A program made the position numbers and the translations under genes. The notes under the pieces are model-generated. The model did no database searches, had not been told where the DNA came from, and was given only the letters and a program-made list of their open reading frames with translations. A stretch of 23,413 bases of DNA from a virus, in IMG/VR virus record IMGVR_UViG_3300023174_000648, positions 1 to 23,413 of that record, one strand, 5' to 3'. Position 1 is the stretch's first letter. Every line of letters starts with the position of its first letter. Below, piece after piece: positions 1 to 5,939 of this stretch.

Positions 1-42
1 AAGTACGATACAATTATGGCAATTGCACGTCCAAAGAACTAA
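1..42 (+). CDS. 3' end of an unknown gene (partial)
   Basis: An open frame enters from the left edge and ends at a TAA at 40-42; the visible C-terminus is KYDTIMAIARPKN. The stop overlaps the AAAGGAG ribosome-binding site of the holin-like gene downstream, the tight spacing seen across this genome. Nothing about function can be read from 13 residues. A position just before a holin would suit a lysin or a tail gene, but that is only inference. Confidence 0.35.
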   Translation, partial: KYDTIMAIARPKN

Positions 43-51
43 AGGAGTGTC

Positions 52-246
52 ATGAAACTTAAGCCAAAGCATAAAGCAGCAATTAAATCTTACCTTAGAG
101 CAGTAGCAGCATCTGGTATTACTGTACTTCTAGCGATTGTAGGAGACATGAAACCTGAGTATGCAATCCTACTTGGATCTATTGTGGCTCCAATTGTTAA
201 GTCAATTGATCCAAAAGAAAAAGAATTTGGTATAGGAAGTAACTAA
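52..246 (+). CDS. Holin-like small membrane protein
   Basis: A 64-residue protein with a basic N-terminus (KLKPKHK), a first hydrophobic stretch at about residues 15-31, a short acidic turn (GDMKPE), and a second hydrophobic stretch at about 37-51, followed by a charged tail. Two membrane segments in a protein this small, with charged ends, is the usual build of a class II phage holin, which would make holes in the cytoplasmic membrane at lysis. The start has a strong AAAGGAG site five bases upstream. No endolysin is adjacent on the right side; one may lie to the left of the window. It could be another small membrane protein, since holins are called on topology rather than sequence. Confidence 0.6.
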   Translation: MKLKPKHKAAIKSYLRAVAASGITVLLAIVGDMKPEYAILLGSIVAPIVKSIDPKEKEFGIGSN

Positions 247-497
247 TGATGAGCTCGGGGGACTTATCAAAAGCCATAAATGATCTATTAAATGAACAGA
301 TCAAACCACTTTGTGTGGTTGGTAAAATCAAAAATCAACTATTACCAGCAGATTCAGATGCTCTAGAAAACTTAATTCAATCTAAAGTTACTATTGTTCA
401 AATAGTAAGTCTTCTTAGATCACATAGTTTTGAAGTTGGAAACACTGCAGTAACTGTCCATAGGAAAAAACTATGCCCATGTTTTAGGACCCCATGA
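246..497 (+). CDS. Small helix-turn-helix-like phage protein
   Basis: 83 residues, starting at the ATG that overlaps the upstream stop (TAATG); a second ATG three bases later is equally possible. The C-terminal half (about residues 42-80) has a two-helix pattern with VTIVQIVSLLRSHSFEVGNT followed by a V-x-x-H-R-K segment and a C-P-C tail. This layout resembles short phage proteins with a DNA-binding helix-turn-helix, often found near packaging or exonuclease genes of actinophages. The ATGA overlap with the metallophosphoesterase gene says the two are translated together. Family resemblance is from memory of the pattern only; function not established. Confidence 0.55.
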   Translation: MMSSGDLSKAINDLLNEQIKPLCVVGKIKNQLLPADSDALENLIQSKVTIVQIVSLLRSHSFEVGNTAVTVHRKKLCPCFRTP

Positions 498-1543
498 CTC
501 TATCTGACGACGCTAAGAAACTGCAACTAGAAGTAGACGAATCAGTTTCAGATCTTCGTCAGACACTTGTACGAACACAAAAAGAATTATCTAAAGCAAA
601 ACAACGTACAGAGGAATTAGTAGAAGCCACAATCCAAGCATGTAAAGATGCAACTTTGGCTTTAGGTCCAATGAAGCCTATTGAAGGTCCAAAGCCTGAC
701 AAACGCCGCAAAAGAGCAGAAGTTGCTTTATGGCATTTGACTGACTGGCAAGGTGCAAAAGTAACTCCTAGTTATAACTCAGAAATCATGAGAACTAGAG
801 TCATGGACTTTACAATCAAGGCAACTAAAATTACTGAAATACAAAGACAAGACCATCCAGTCAATGATGTTGTAGTTTGCTTTGGCGGAGATATGGTTGA
901 AGGTCTTTTTAACTATCCAGCTCAGTTATGGGAAATTGATCTTAGTCTTTATGATCAGTACATAACGGTTAGCCGTTTGATTGTAGATGTAGTAAGACAA
1001 GCATTAGCGGTTTACGAACGCGTAACTGTTATTGCAGAATGGGGAAACCATGGCAGAATCGGAAACAAAAGGGCGGATGTACCGAAGTCTGATAATTTTG
1101 ATCGTATGTGTTATGAGCTTGCGCGTCAGTTATTATGTTCTGAAGAAGCGACTGCTAAAAGACTAACATGGGATCCACGCCACGGTGTTGAAGATATTCA
1201 ACGCATTGAAATCGGCAATTATCGAGCTTTGCTTATGCACGGCGATGAAGTTGGTAGATCTGGTTTTGCTTCTCCGGCCGGATGGCAAGCAGCTGGAAAC
1301 CGTTGGAAAGCCGGAGCATACGACTGGGAATTTCAAGATATATACCTCGGTCATTACCATCGTCATGCACAAGAACCGCTTTCAGATGGTCTTGGATCTG
1401 TATATTGGACCGGTTCGACAGAGTCCGATAACCGCTACGCAAGAGACTCTATGGCCGCCTCAGGTGTTCCTTCTCAAAGATTGCACTTCATTGATCCCGA
1501 ACGAGGTCGTGTCACTGCTTGTTATCAAGTTTGGTTAGACTAA
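494..1543 (+). CDS. Calcineurin-like metallophosphoesterase with N-terminal coiled coil
   Basis: 349 residues. Residues 1-70 are charged and heptad-like (coiled coil), ending in a KPDKRRKR linker. The remainder carries the metallophosphoesterase motif series in order: D84-W-Q86 (motif I, Gln where the usual D-x-H has His), GGD at 131-133, GNH at 185-187, H249 in the LLMHGDE segment, and GHYH at 286-289. These residues bind two metal ions in the family, whose members cut phosphodiesters including DNA ends (SbcD/Mre11) and nucleotides. Starts at an ATGA overlap with the upstream gene and ends in a TAATG overlap with the next. Substrate is unknown; phage homologues are often annotated as DNA exonuclease-like. 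Confidence 0.85.
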   Translation: MTLSDDAKKLQLEVDESVSDLRQTLVRTQKELSKAKQRTEELVEATIQACKDATLALGPMKPIEGPKPDKRRKRAEVALWHLTDWQGAKVTPSYNSEIMRTRVMDFTIKATKITEIQRQDHPVNDVVVCFGGDMVEGLFNYPAQLWEIDLSLYDQYITVSRLIVDVVRQALAVYERVTVIAEWGNHGRIGNKRADVPKSDNFDRMCYELARQLLCSEEATAKRLTWDPRHGVEDIQRIEIGNYRALLMHGDEVGRSGFASPAGWQAAGNRWKAGAYDWEFQDIYLGHYHRHAQEPLSDGLGSVYWTGSTESDNRYARDSMAASGVPSQRLHFIDPERGRVTACYQVWLD

Positions 1544-1812
1544 TGGATCGCAAAGAGATCTTAGAAGAAGCAACTCGTTTAATTTATAATGATAGGCAAA
1601 CAGATTATGGAACTCCACAAGAAAACCATGATCGTATTGCAAAGCTTTGGAGTGTAGTTTTAGGCATTACCGTAGAACCTTGGCAAGTTGCATTGTGCAT
1701 GAATCAAGTAAAGGTTGCTAGACTACTCCAATCACCTGAGAAATTAGATGGTTGGATTGATGGAGCAGCTTATATGGCTATTGGCGGAGAACTAGCTACG
1801 GAGGAAAAATGA
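1543..1812 (+). CDS. DUF6378-type phage protein
   Basis: 89 residues from the ATG at 1543, which overlaps the upstream stop as TAATG; a longer frame begins at 1519 but would run inside the previous gene. The sequence has the pattern I-L-E-E-A, ending with N-D-R-Q-x-x-Y-G near the N-terminus, then H-D-R-I-A-x-L-W, a central V-A-L-C-M-x-x-x-K-x-A-R segment, and D-G-W-I-D-x-A-A-Y near the C-terminus. This matches a widespread all-alpha phage family (DUF6378) that may be distantly related to MazG-like nucleotide pyrophosphatases, although the biochemical role is not established. Followed by a GGAGG site and an ATGA overlap with the Ntn-hydrolase gene. Confidence 0.75.
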   Translation: MDRKEILEEATRLIYNDRQTDYGTPQENHDRIAKLWSVVLGITVEPWQVALCMNQVKVARLLQSPEKLDGWIDGAAYMAIGGELATEEK

Positions 1813-2405
1813 CAACACTCATTGCATTTCAGCACGATGATTATTGCATCATTGCCGCAGATACGCAAACCACTGGTTATGACATGAGAGCTGATTGTTC
1901 TCCAATGGGCAAGATTGCAGAGAATGGGAAATATTTAGTTTCAGCTGCAGGTTTAGTCCGAGGCATGAATCTGATCCAACATGCTTTCAATCCACCAGCT
2001 CCTCCAAGATCAAAGAATCTAGATAAGTTTATGGTAACTCAGTTTGTGCCAAATCTACGAAAAACCTTTGGAATCTCAGGTTATGACATTAAATCTGAAG
2101 GCTTTCCATCATCGTTTGAGAATGATTTTATAGTTGCTGTCCAAGGAACATTGTATTTTATAGATGAAGTCTATGGATTAGAAAAGACAAAAGACAAAGT
2201 TTATTGCACAGGAACCGGCGCAGCATTAGCTCTTGGAGCTGCTCATGCCTTAGGAATTGATGAAGTAGATGAATACGAAGATGCAATTGATATTCTAGAA
2301 CAAGCGGTCAAAACTGCCATTCGATTCGATATCAATAGTGGTGGACAAATACAAGTAGCATTACAAACAAAAGCTGGAAAGAATCACATTGCATTCTTAG
2401 ATTAA
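1809..2405 (+). CDS. Proteasome/HslV-like Ntn-hydrolase
   Basis: 198 residues. Removing Met1 exposes MTTLIAF's Thr, and counting from that Thr gives the proteasome beta/HslV signature: T1, D17 (in the IIAADTQTT strand) and K34 (in MGKI, one off the classical K33). A SAAGLVRG segment and a C-T-G-T-G-x-A-L-A-L-G-A helix match the G-x-G-x-x-x-A-x-G substrate-channel region of the same fold. Proteasome-type enzymes use the N-terminal Thr as nucleophile to hydrolyse peptides. There is no propeptide and no ATPase partner gene in the window. It closes the operon just before a strong terminator. Could be a self-compartmentalised protease or an inactive regulator; catalytic activity is inferred. Confidence 0.8.
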   Translation: MTTLIAFQHDDYCIIAADTQTTGYDMRADCSPMGKIAENGKYLVSAAGLVRGMNLIQHAFNPPAPPRSKNLDKFMVTQFVPNLRKTFGISGYDIKSEGFPSSFENDFIVAVQGTLYFIDEVYGLEKTKDKVYCTGTGAALALGAAHALGIDEVDEYEDAIDILEQAVKTAIRFDINSGGQIQVALQTKAGKNHIAFLD

Positions 2406-2411
2406 AACAGC

Positions 2412-2455
2412 AAAAAAGAAGCCCCTGCCTTTCGGCAGGGGCCTTTTTCTTTTTG
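2412..2455. terminator. Bidirectional intrinsic terminator
   Basis: A perfect 9-bp GC-rich stem (GCCCCTGCC at 2421-2429, GGCAGGGGC at 2434-2442) with a TTTC loop is flanked by an A-rich tract on the left and a T-rich tract on the right. It therefore works on either strand, and it lies exactly between the convergent stops of the Ntn-hydrolase gene and the DUF932-type gene. Confidence 0.95.
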
Positions 2456-2457
2456 TC

Positions 2458-3426
2458 TTAGCGAACCATCTCCAAGACTCGATCTGAGAGAGATGTTCCT
2501 TGATTCATCATGAATCGCTCACCAGCCGCAAAATCATTAGCTGAACGAGTTGTGCGGGTCCATTGTTCGTACTCTGTAAAAGCATTAACAATTCCCCATG
2601 CAGTTCCTTTGATGTTCTCCTGAGTTGGTCCGTTCCAAATACCTAGAAGAGTCTGCTGACGCTCACGAACATTGTTCTGTTGACGCTCAGTCATGTTGTT
2701 TTCATCTAGTGGAAGAAGATCTTTGACAATTGACCAGAAGTCAGAGTTAGCAACTTTCTTCTCAAGAAGAGCAGAAGATAGAAGATTGAACTCTTGATTT
2801 GACTTAAGAACAACTCCTAGAGTCTCACGAACATCTTCGATCTTGACACTCATACGAGCTGAGTGGCGGAAAGAGATAGAAGAAGCATTTGTCCAACGTG
2901 TCATTCCGTTTGTGCAGATCAAGCGAAGATACTTGATTTCAAAGCGAAGTGAATCTGTTCCATCGTGAGTGTTTGAAGCAACTAAGAATGATTCGATTGG
3001 ATCGATATTCTTGAGAGTAAGATCTAAAGTGTCTGGAAGCTTTGCAGCCATGAAGATCTTCTTGCCACCGCGTAGTTCACCAGCTGACTGGTAAATTGCA
3101 CCGGCTTCGTACATAACAGAATCCACAATGTTGACAATATCGTTATTCTGGACAATTGTATATGTAGGAGAAGTGATACCTAGAACAGAAGCTGATCCGT
3201 CCTTGTTAACACGAGTTGTAGCAACTTTGTCTTCGAGTTTGACGACTGTCACACCGTCATTGTTAATTGCTGTAGTTGAAAGTGGAGTGTGTTGAACTTC
3301 CCAATCAAGATTTGCATTCTCAAGAACTTGAGCTGCAGAGATTTGCTCGTCACTTGAATTTACCCATGTTGCTGTGCTGATCCATGGTGCCTTGCGACGT
3401 GCTGCGTTTTGGATTTGTACTGACAT
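2458..3426 (-). CDS. DUF932 phage/plasmid-like protein
   Basis: 322 residues when started at the ATG at 3426, which has a perfect CAGGAGG site eight bases upstream. An upstream extension to 3546 exists but would overlap the neighbouring minus-strand gene and lacks such a site. The sequence has the family pattern: an N-terminal W-x-x strand region, a V-x-K-x-D and G-I-x-S-x-x-Y-x-x-V-Q-N-x-D segment (residues about 88-103), a G-G-x-K-I-F-x-A-x-K-L segment, S-x-D-G-T-D-S-like and L-x-C-x-N-G-M, then a helical C-terminus. DUF932 proteins are common on phages and plasmids and are often highly expressed. Their role is unknown. It is transcribed away from the rest of the genome under its own leader. 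Confidence 0.85.
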   Translation of the reverse strand: MSVQIQNAARRKAPWISTATWVNSSDEQISAAQVLENANLDWEVQHTPLSTTAINNDGVTVVKLEDKVATTRVNKDGSASVLGITSPTYTIVQNNDIVNIVDSVMYEAGAIYQSAGELRGGKKIFMAAKLPDTLDLTLKNIDPIESFLVASNTHDGTDSLRFEIKYLRLICTNGMTRWTNASSISFRHSARMSVKIEDVRETLGVVLKSNQEFNLLSSALLEKKVANSDFWSIVKDLLPLDENNMTERQQNNVRERQQTLLGIWNGPTQENIKGTAWGIVNAFTEYEQWTRTTRSANDFAAGERFMMNQGTSLSDRVLEMVR

Positions 3427-3430
3427 TTTT

Positions 3431-3441
3431 TCCTCCTGGCG
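3431..3441 (-). repeat. Start-associated repeat, divergent copy
   Basis: Minus-strand CGCCAGGAGGA directly upstream of the DUF932-type start. It matches the other copies from CGCCAGG onward but has T in place of C just before (ATCGCCAGG). The GGAGG part doubles as the ribosome-binding site. Confidence 0.8.
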
Positions 3442-3508
3442 ATTTATTCTGATGGACTCATCAGCAGTGTCATTTAACACTGGACACTCCTTGCGGAGTG
3501 TTTCGTCC

Positions 3509-3694
3509 TTATCTGTATCCTGCAGCGTGAAGTGCACGGAAAACATTGTTTACACGATCAGCTGTAATCTTTGAACGATCTTCAGATTCAAACATTTCTG
3601 AAAGTGTTTCAATATTTTGTAGTAAACAATCAAGTTGTGAGATTTGTTGTGCATCGAATGTAACTGTGATTGTAGTTCCAATTGCTATTCCCAT
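3509..3694 (-). CDS. Hypothetical 61-aa phage protein
   Basis: Reads from an ATG at 3694 that sits eight bases after a CAGGAGG ribosome-binding site, which is the main reason to trust it. The first 14 residues are a beta-strand-like segment (GIAIGTTITVTFDA), followed by a mostly helical region with one Cys and a short A-D-R-V-N-N-V-F-R-A-L-H motif at the C-terminus. It ends 83 bases before the DUF932-type start, so both probably share one transcript from the minus-strand promoter near 3744-3772. No family recognised. Confidence 0.75.
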   Translation of the reverse strand: MGIAIGTTITVTFDAQQISQLDCLLQNIETLSEMFESEDRSKITADRVNNVFRALHAAGYR

Positions 3695-3699
3695 TTGGA

Positions 3700-3714
3700 T
3701 CCTCCTGGCGGTTT
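3700..3714 (-). repeat. Start-associated repeat
   Basis: Minus-strand AAACCGCCAGGAGGA, ending six bases before the ATG at 3694. It contains the full ten-base AACCGCCAGG core plus the Shine-Dalgarno extension. Confidence 0.85.
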
Positions 3715-3717
3715 ATG

Positions 3718-3733
3718 GCAACCGGTTGGTTGC
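3718..3733. repeat. Inverted repeat GCAACC-GGTT-GGTTGC
   Basis: Six-base arms with a four-base centre, in the leader of the minus-strand transcript; it includes the palindrome AACCGGTT (3720-3727), which is found again next to the repeat element at 5969-5976. It could be a leader hairpin or an operator. Confidence 0.5.
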
Positions 3734-3743
3734 TCATAGGTAC

Positions 3744-3772
3744 ATTCAATACTGTCCACCGGCATTTGTACA
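3744..3772 (-). promoter_or_regulatory. Putative minus-strand promoter
   Basis: Read on the minus strand, TGTACA (3772-3767) is separated by exactly 17 bases from TTGAAT (3749-3744). The -35-like hexamer is identical to the one in the better promoter at 16392. It would drive the 61-aa gene and the DUF932-type gene. The -10 is weak, so the call rests on spacing and on symmetry with the + strand leader. Confidence 0.45.
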
Positions 3773-3781
3773 CTCTATTGA

Positions 3782-3793
3782 ATAAGATCTTAT
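3782..3793. promoter_or_regulatory. Palindrome ATAAGATCTTAT, possible operator
   Basis: A perfect 12-base palindrome just upstream of the minus-strand promoter. A related AATAAGATCTT lies at 3975-3985 upstream of the + strand promoter, so one dimeric regulator could bind both sides. Confidence 0.4.
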
Positions 3794-3876
3794 GGGAACC
3801 TTTTGACACCTTTTGGAGTCCGTTTAGTCCAGATCGAGCGGCCAGGTTTGTCCCAGGACGACGGACATATCGATCC

Positions 3877-3892
3877 GAGTATATTTATACTC
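3877..3892. promoter_or_regulatory. Inverted repeat GAGTATA-TT-TATACTC, possible operator
   Basis: Seven-base perfect arms around a two-base centre, close to the middle of the divergent region. Short arms with a near-zero spacer are typical of a dimeric repressor site rather than of an RNA hairpin. Confidence 0.45.
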
Positions 3893-3920
3893 ACCACAAA
3901 TGGACCCGCGTCCTGATGGA

Positions 3921-3933
3921 TCCTGGCGGTTCT
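3921..3933 (-). repeat. Orphan copy of the start-associated repeat
   Basis: Minus-strand AGAACCGCCAGGA followed by TCC. No start codon follows at a usable distance, so this copy is not a ribosome-binding site for a visible gene and argues that the element is more than a Shine-Dalgarno sequence. Confidence 0.7.
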
Positions 3934-4007
3934 GGCTAAGTTATGTGCCACCGGCCAGAACGGATGTTCTGGTAAATAAGATCTTTTAGAAACATTCCCA
4001 CAAATGG

Positions 4008-4036
4008 TGGATAAATGTCCACAAACAGTGTATATT
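4008..4036 (+). promoter_or_regulatory. Putative promoter of the + strand operon
   Basis: TGGATA (4008-4013), a 17-base spacer and TATATT (4031-4036) precede the gene at 4080 by about 45 bases. The stretch CAGTGTATATTGATCC around the -10 closely matches CAGTGTATAATGGTCC at 5079-5094, suggesting a shared promoter class. Confidence 0.55.
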
Positions 4037-4061
4037 GATCCTATGAGCAACCGCTCATACT

Positions 4062-4073
4062 AACCGCCAGGAG
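4062..4073 (+). repeat. Start-associated repeat
   Basis: AACCGCCAGGAG, ending six bases before the ATG at 4080. The AGGAG end is the ribosome-binding site. Confidence 0.85.
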
Positions 4074-4079
4074 AATAAA

Positions 4080-4619
4080 ATGCGTACGAATACAAAAACT
4101 GTAGTAACTGAAGTATCACTAGTCGATGTAGAAAAAACTTATCGTGGAGATACTGGTTGTGCTTGTGGATGTGGTGGAGAATACTACGACATCAATGATT
4201 TGCAAAATGAAGCTGAAGTAAACCGTAGAGTTAAATATGTTCTACGTGGCATTCGTGAAGGTAAAGCAGAATTTTTTGGCAATGGAGTTGAAGTTGCTAA
4301 TCCTTCATATACAAAAGTTACACGTCTTTATTTCAAAGATGGAATTGACTACGATATAAATCGTGACGGAACTTTTGAACGCACTGAAGAAGGTCCACGT
4401 GTTATGGATAAGTTTACAACAGAACAAATCTCATGGACAAGAAGTTGCGGACTTCCAACAGATCACACAATTACAAAAATTGTTTATAACTATGCTGAAG
4501 GATCTTCTTCAGTGGAGGAATATGCAGAGTATTATGCAACATGGACTTCATATCAAAAAGATATGGCGGACAAGTTAGTACTAAGTATCGCTAAGTCAGT
4601 AGATCAGGAGATCAAGTAA
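4080..4619 (+). CDS. Hypothetical phage protein with CxCGCGG motif
   Basis: 179 residues. The N-terminal region carries a tight G-C-A-C-G-C-G-G motif (residues about 26-33) that could bind a metal ion or simply form a loop; a further Cys lies in the R-S-C-G-L segment near residue 123. The rest is a mix of strand and helix with many acidic and aromatic residues and no membrane segment. It is the first gene of the + strand operon, with its own leader and promoter, so it is likely expressed early and strongly. Similar GC-x-CGC-type proteins occur in actinophages without known function. No recognised family. Confidence 0.8.
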   Translation: MRTNTKTVVTEVSLVDVEKTYRGDTGCACGCGGEYYDINDLQNEAEVNRRVKYVLRGIREGKAEFFGNGVEVANPSYTKVTRLYFKDGIDYDINRDGTFERTEEGPRVMDKFTTEQISWTRSCGLPTDHTITKIVYNYAEGSSSVEEYAEYYATWTSYQKDMADKLVLSIAKSVDQEIK

Positions 4620-4789
4620 TGACTCTCAACGATCAAATTGCAGAAGTTGCAAATGTCTCAGTGGACGTTGCAAAACAGATACGTGATTATATCGATGAAG
4701 AAATTGGAATCGATTGGTCAGAATGTACTGAAAGAACTTTTAAGTCCGCTGTCAAGCAAGCTGTAAAAGAAATGGCGGCAAAAGCATGA
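4619..4789 (+). CDS. Hypothetical 56-aa protein
   Basis: ATG overlapping the upstream stop (TAATG) with an AGGAG site about nine bases before. The peptide begins MTLNDQIAEVANVSVDVAKQ and looks helical and acidic; the first 30 residues (QIAEVANVSVDVAKQIRDYI) resemble a short helix-turn-helix. It ends in an ATGA overlap with the next gene. No family recognised. Confidence 0.65.
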   Translation: MTLNDQIAEVANVSVDVAKQIRDYIDEEIGIDWSECTERTFKSAVKQAVKEMAAKA

Positions 4790-4935
4790 GTACTCAAATC
4801 TATATGTGCATATATTGCGACAATGAAGTTACTAGTACTTATTGTGTACCTTGCCATGAGTACAAAAGCGTAGTCACAAAAGAAGAGTGGATTCAGTTCA
4901 ACTCAGAAAATCCCAGAAAGAAAGTTGGTGCATGA
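4786..4935 (+). CDS. Zinc-ribbon microprotein (49 aa)
   Basis: Coupled by ATGA to the gene before. Cysteines C8, C11, C20 and C23 form two C-x-x-C knuckles nine residues apart (MCIYCDNEV, then YCVPCHEY), enough for one structural zinc site. The remaining 25 residues are helical and basic at the end. Such microproteins in phages may bind nucleic acid or host proteins, but nothing here specifies a partner. Confidence 0.7.
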   Translation: MSTQIYMCIYCDNEVTSTYCVPCHEYKSVVTKEEWIQFNSENPRKKVGA

Positions 4936-5087
4936 TGAGTGATTGTCCGATGTGTGGAAGCAAAAGTAACAATTTGCAAAATCGTTGGTATCAATATGAC
5001 GACGGTCAGCGTTTCATTGCATATGTATGCAAGAAATGTGCTGAATTGCACGACAAACTAGCGGATCAAAAAGTCCGCAGTGTATAA
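4932..5087 (+). CDS. Zinc-ribbon microprotein (51 aa)
   Basis: Starts at the ATG at 4932 overlapping the previous stop, or at the ATG three bases later; a longer frame from 4887 would overlap the upstream gene and is unlikely. C-P-M-C-G near the N-terminus and C-K-K-C about 30 residues on form a zinc ribbon, with an aromatic strand pair (RWYQYDD, RFIAYV) between. A probable promoter overlaps its last codons. Confidence 0.7.
   Translation: MMSDCPMCGSKSNNLQNRWYQYDDGQRFIAYVCKKCAELHDKLADQKVRSV
5061..5078. repeat. Inverted repeat GCGGA-(8)-TCCGC
   Basis: Five-base arms in the end of the coding sequence, immediately upstream of the TATAAT box at 5083-5088, where a -35 box would be expected. It may be an operator for that promoter. 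Short arms make chance possible. Confidence 0.3.
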
Positions 5088-5088
5088 T
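5083..5088 (+). promoter_or_regulatory. Putative -10 box TATAAT
   Basis: A perfect TATAAT in the context CAGTGTATAATGGTCC, very similar to the -10 region upstream of 4080. No good -35 hexamer is seen at 17 bases upstream. It would serve the gene at 5120, giving a leader of about 25 bases. Confidence 0.5.
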
Positions 5089-5102
5089 GGTCCAGTACCA
5101 CT

Positions 5103-5115
5103 AACCGCCAGGAGG
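5103..5115 (+). repeat. Start-associated repeat
   Basis: AACCGCCAGGAGG, four bases before the ATG at 5120. This is the strongest version of the element combined with a ribosome-binding site. Confidence 0.85.
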
Positions 5116-5119
5116 AAAA

Positions 5120-5545
5120 ATGAAATACGAATATAACGATGGCGGTAGATCCGAAGCAGGATATAAAGGATCTACTGGCGATTGTGTTGTCCGCGCTATA
5201 TCTATTGCTAGTCAAAGACCTTACAAAGAGGTTTACGATCTAGTTAATAGTTATGCGTCTAATGAATACAAGTCCAGAGTTAGCAAAAAATCTAATGCTA
5301 GGACTGGAGTACGTAAAAGTACTATAAGAAAAATGATGGAAGACTTAGGATTTGTCTGGACTCCAACAATGAAAATTGGATCTGGTTGCAAAGTCCATCT
5401 TATAGAATCAGAACTTCCAGAAGGAAGACTTGTGGTGCAGGTTTCTAAACACATCACGGCAGTTCTGGACAAAGTTATACATGACACTTATGATCCATCA
5501 AGAGATGGAACTCGGTGCGTCTATGGATATTGGAGATTGCCATGA
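5120..5545 (+). CDS. Papain-like cysteine peptidase-type phage protein
   Basis: 141 residues. After a short N-terminus comes STGDCVVRAISIASQ, in which C22 begins a helix as the nucleophile does in papain/C39-like folds. A later H111 in SKHITAV follows a strand (RLVVQVS), and D122 in IHDTYDPS sits where the third member of a Cys-His-Asp triad would be. Many phages carry this short family next to regulatory genes; a peptidase, amidase or acyl-transferase activity is possible but unproven. It has its own probable promoter and the best copy of the start-associated repeat, so it is probably well expressed. Ends with an ATGA overlap. Confidence 0.65.
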   Translation: MKYEYNDGGRSEAGYKGSTGDCVVRAISIASQRPYKEVYDLVNSYASNEYKSRVSKKSNARTGVRKSTIRKMMEDLGFVWTPTMKIGSGCKVHLIESELPEGRLVVQVSKHITAVLDKVIHDTYDPSRDGTRCVYGYWRLP

Positions 5546-5700
5546 CTGTAAAAACAGGAAGATTAAAGTGTGCCGCATGTGGATCTGATGTCATGGTTTC
5601 CAGTAGAGCATATAGTGGAATGCCACGATGGGTTTGTGTTGTTCCAATATGCATAAACTCTGAAATAGCTTGGGATTTGGATGAATCAAATGACTTGTAA
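5542..5700 (+). CDS. Zinc-ribbon microprotein (52 aa)
   Basis: ATGA overlap with the gene before fixes the start. C-A-A-C-G near residue 10 and a C-V-V-P-I-C pair near residue 33 give four Cys in two knuckles. Between them are basic and aromatic residues (RAYSGMPRWV). No family recognised. Confidence 0.65.
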   Translation: MTVKTGRLKCAACGSDVMVSSRAYSGMPRWVCVVPICINSEIAWDLDESNDL

Positions 5701-5806
5701 TCTATGCTACGGCAAAGGATATATCTACCATTCCCATTACGAAGAATACGATGTAGAAGTCTGTTCTTGTCAACAAACAAAGGAGACTAAAGATGAAACT
5801 AACTAA
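5690..5806 (+). CDS. Cys-rich microprotein (38 aa)
   Basis: ATG 5690 overlaps the end of the previous gene by 11 bases. The peptide starts MTCNLCYGKGYIY, a C-x-x-C-x-G-x-G knuckle as in the zinc centre of DnaJ, with a second C-S-C pair at residues 25-27. It ends inside the next gene. Short and seen only from the sequence, so moderate confidence. Confidence 0.5.
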   Translation: MTCNLCYGKGYIYHSHYEEYDVEVCSCQQTKETKDETN

Positions 5807-5939
5807 ACGTGGCAAACGAGTTAGAGCAGTATTGATCTTGATTGGTCTATGGGCTATTTGGCAAGTCTCTGGACATCTTTGGTGGGTTGAAGATCATTAC
5901 TGTTGGGGAGAAATGGTTGAATGTTACTTTCCAAAATAA
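5793..5939 (+). CDS. Small single-pass membrane protein (48 aa)
   Basis: An AAGGAG site is placed seven bases before the ATG. The N-terminus is strongly basic (KLTKRGKRVR), followed by a hydrophobic helix at residues 12-24 (AVLILIGLWAIWQ) and an aromatic/acidic tail with two Cys (residues 37 and 44) that could form a disulphide outside the membrane. This is one transmembrane segment with the N-terminus inside by charge rule. Function unknown; small membrane proteins in phages can be holin partners or superinfection factors. Confidence 0.65.
   Translation: MKLTKRGKRVRAVLILIGLWAIWQVSGHLWWVEDHYCWGEMVECYFPK

Larger units (their letters stand above)
3715..4079. other. Divergent control region without genes
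   Basis: About 365 bases separate the minus-strand block from the + strand operon. I see no credible gene: open frames of 86 and 85 codons cross it but have no ribosome-binding site and unphage-like composition. It holds two outward-facing promoters, two mirrored leader copies, two AAGATCTT palindromes (3784-3791 and 3978-3985), the 7+7 inverted repeat at 3877-3892, and an isolated copy of the AACCGCCAGG element at 3921-3933. Each side shows ACAGT, ten bases, then CCTATGAGCAACC and shortly after AACCGCCAGGAG, read outward. This looks like the switch region of the genome. Confidence 0.75.

Noticed and set aside
3427-3546. N-terminal extension of the DUF932-type gene
   Set aside because: It would overlap the 61-aa gene, while the ATG at 3426 has a perfect ribosome-binding site.
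3790-4050. Minus-strand frame of 86 codons in the divergent region
   Set aside because: No ribosome-binding site; it covers both promoters and the palindromes, and its composition is unlike the neighbouring genes.
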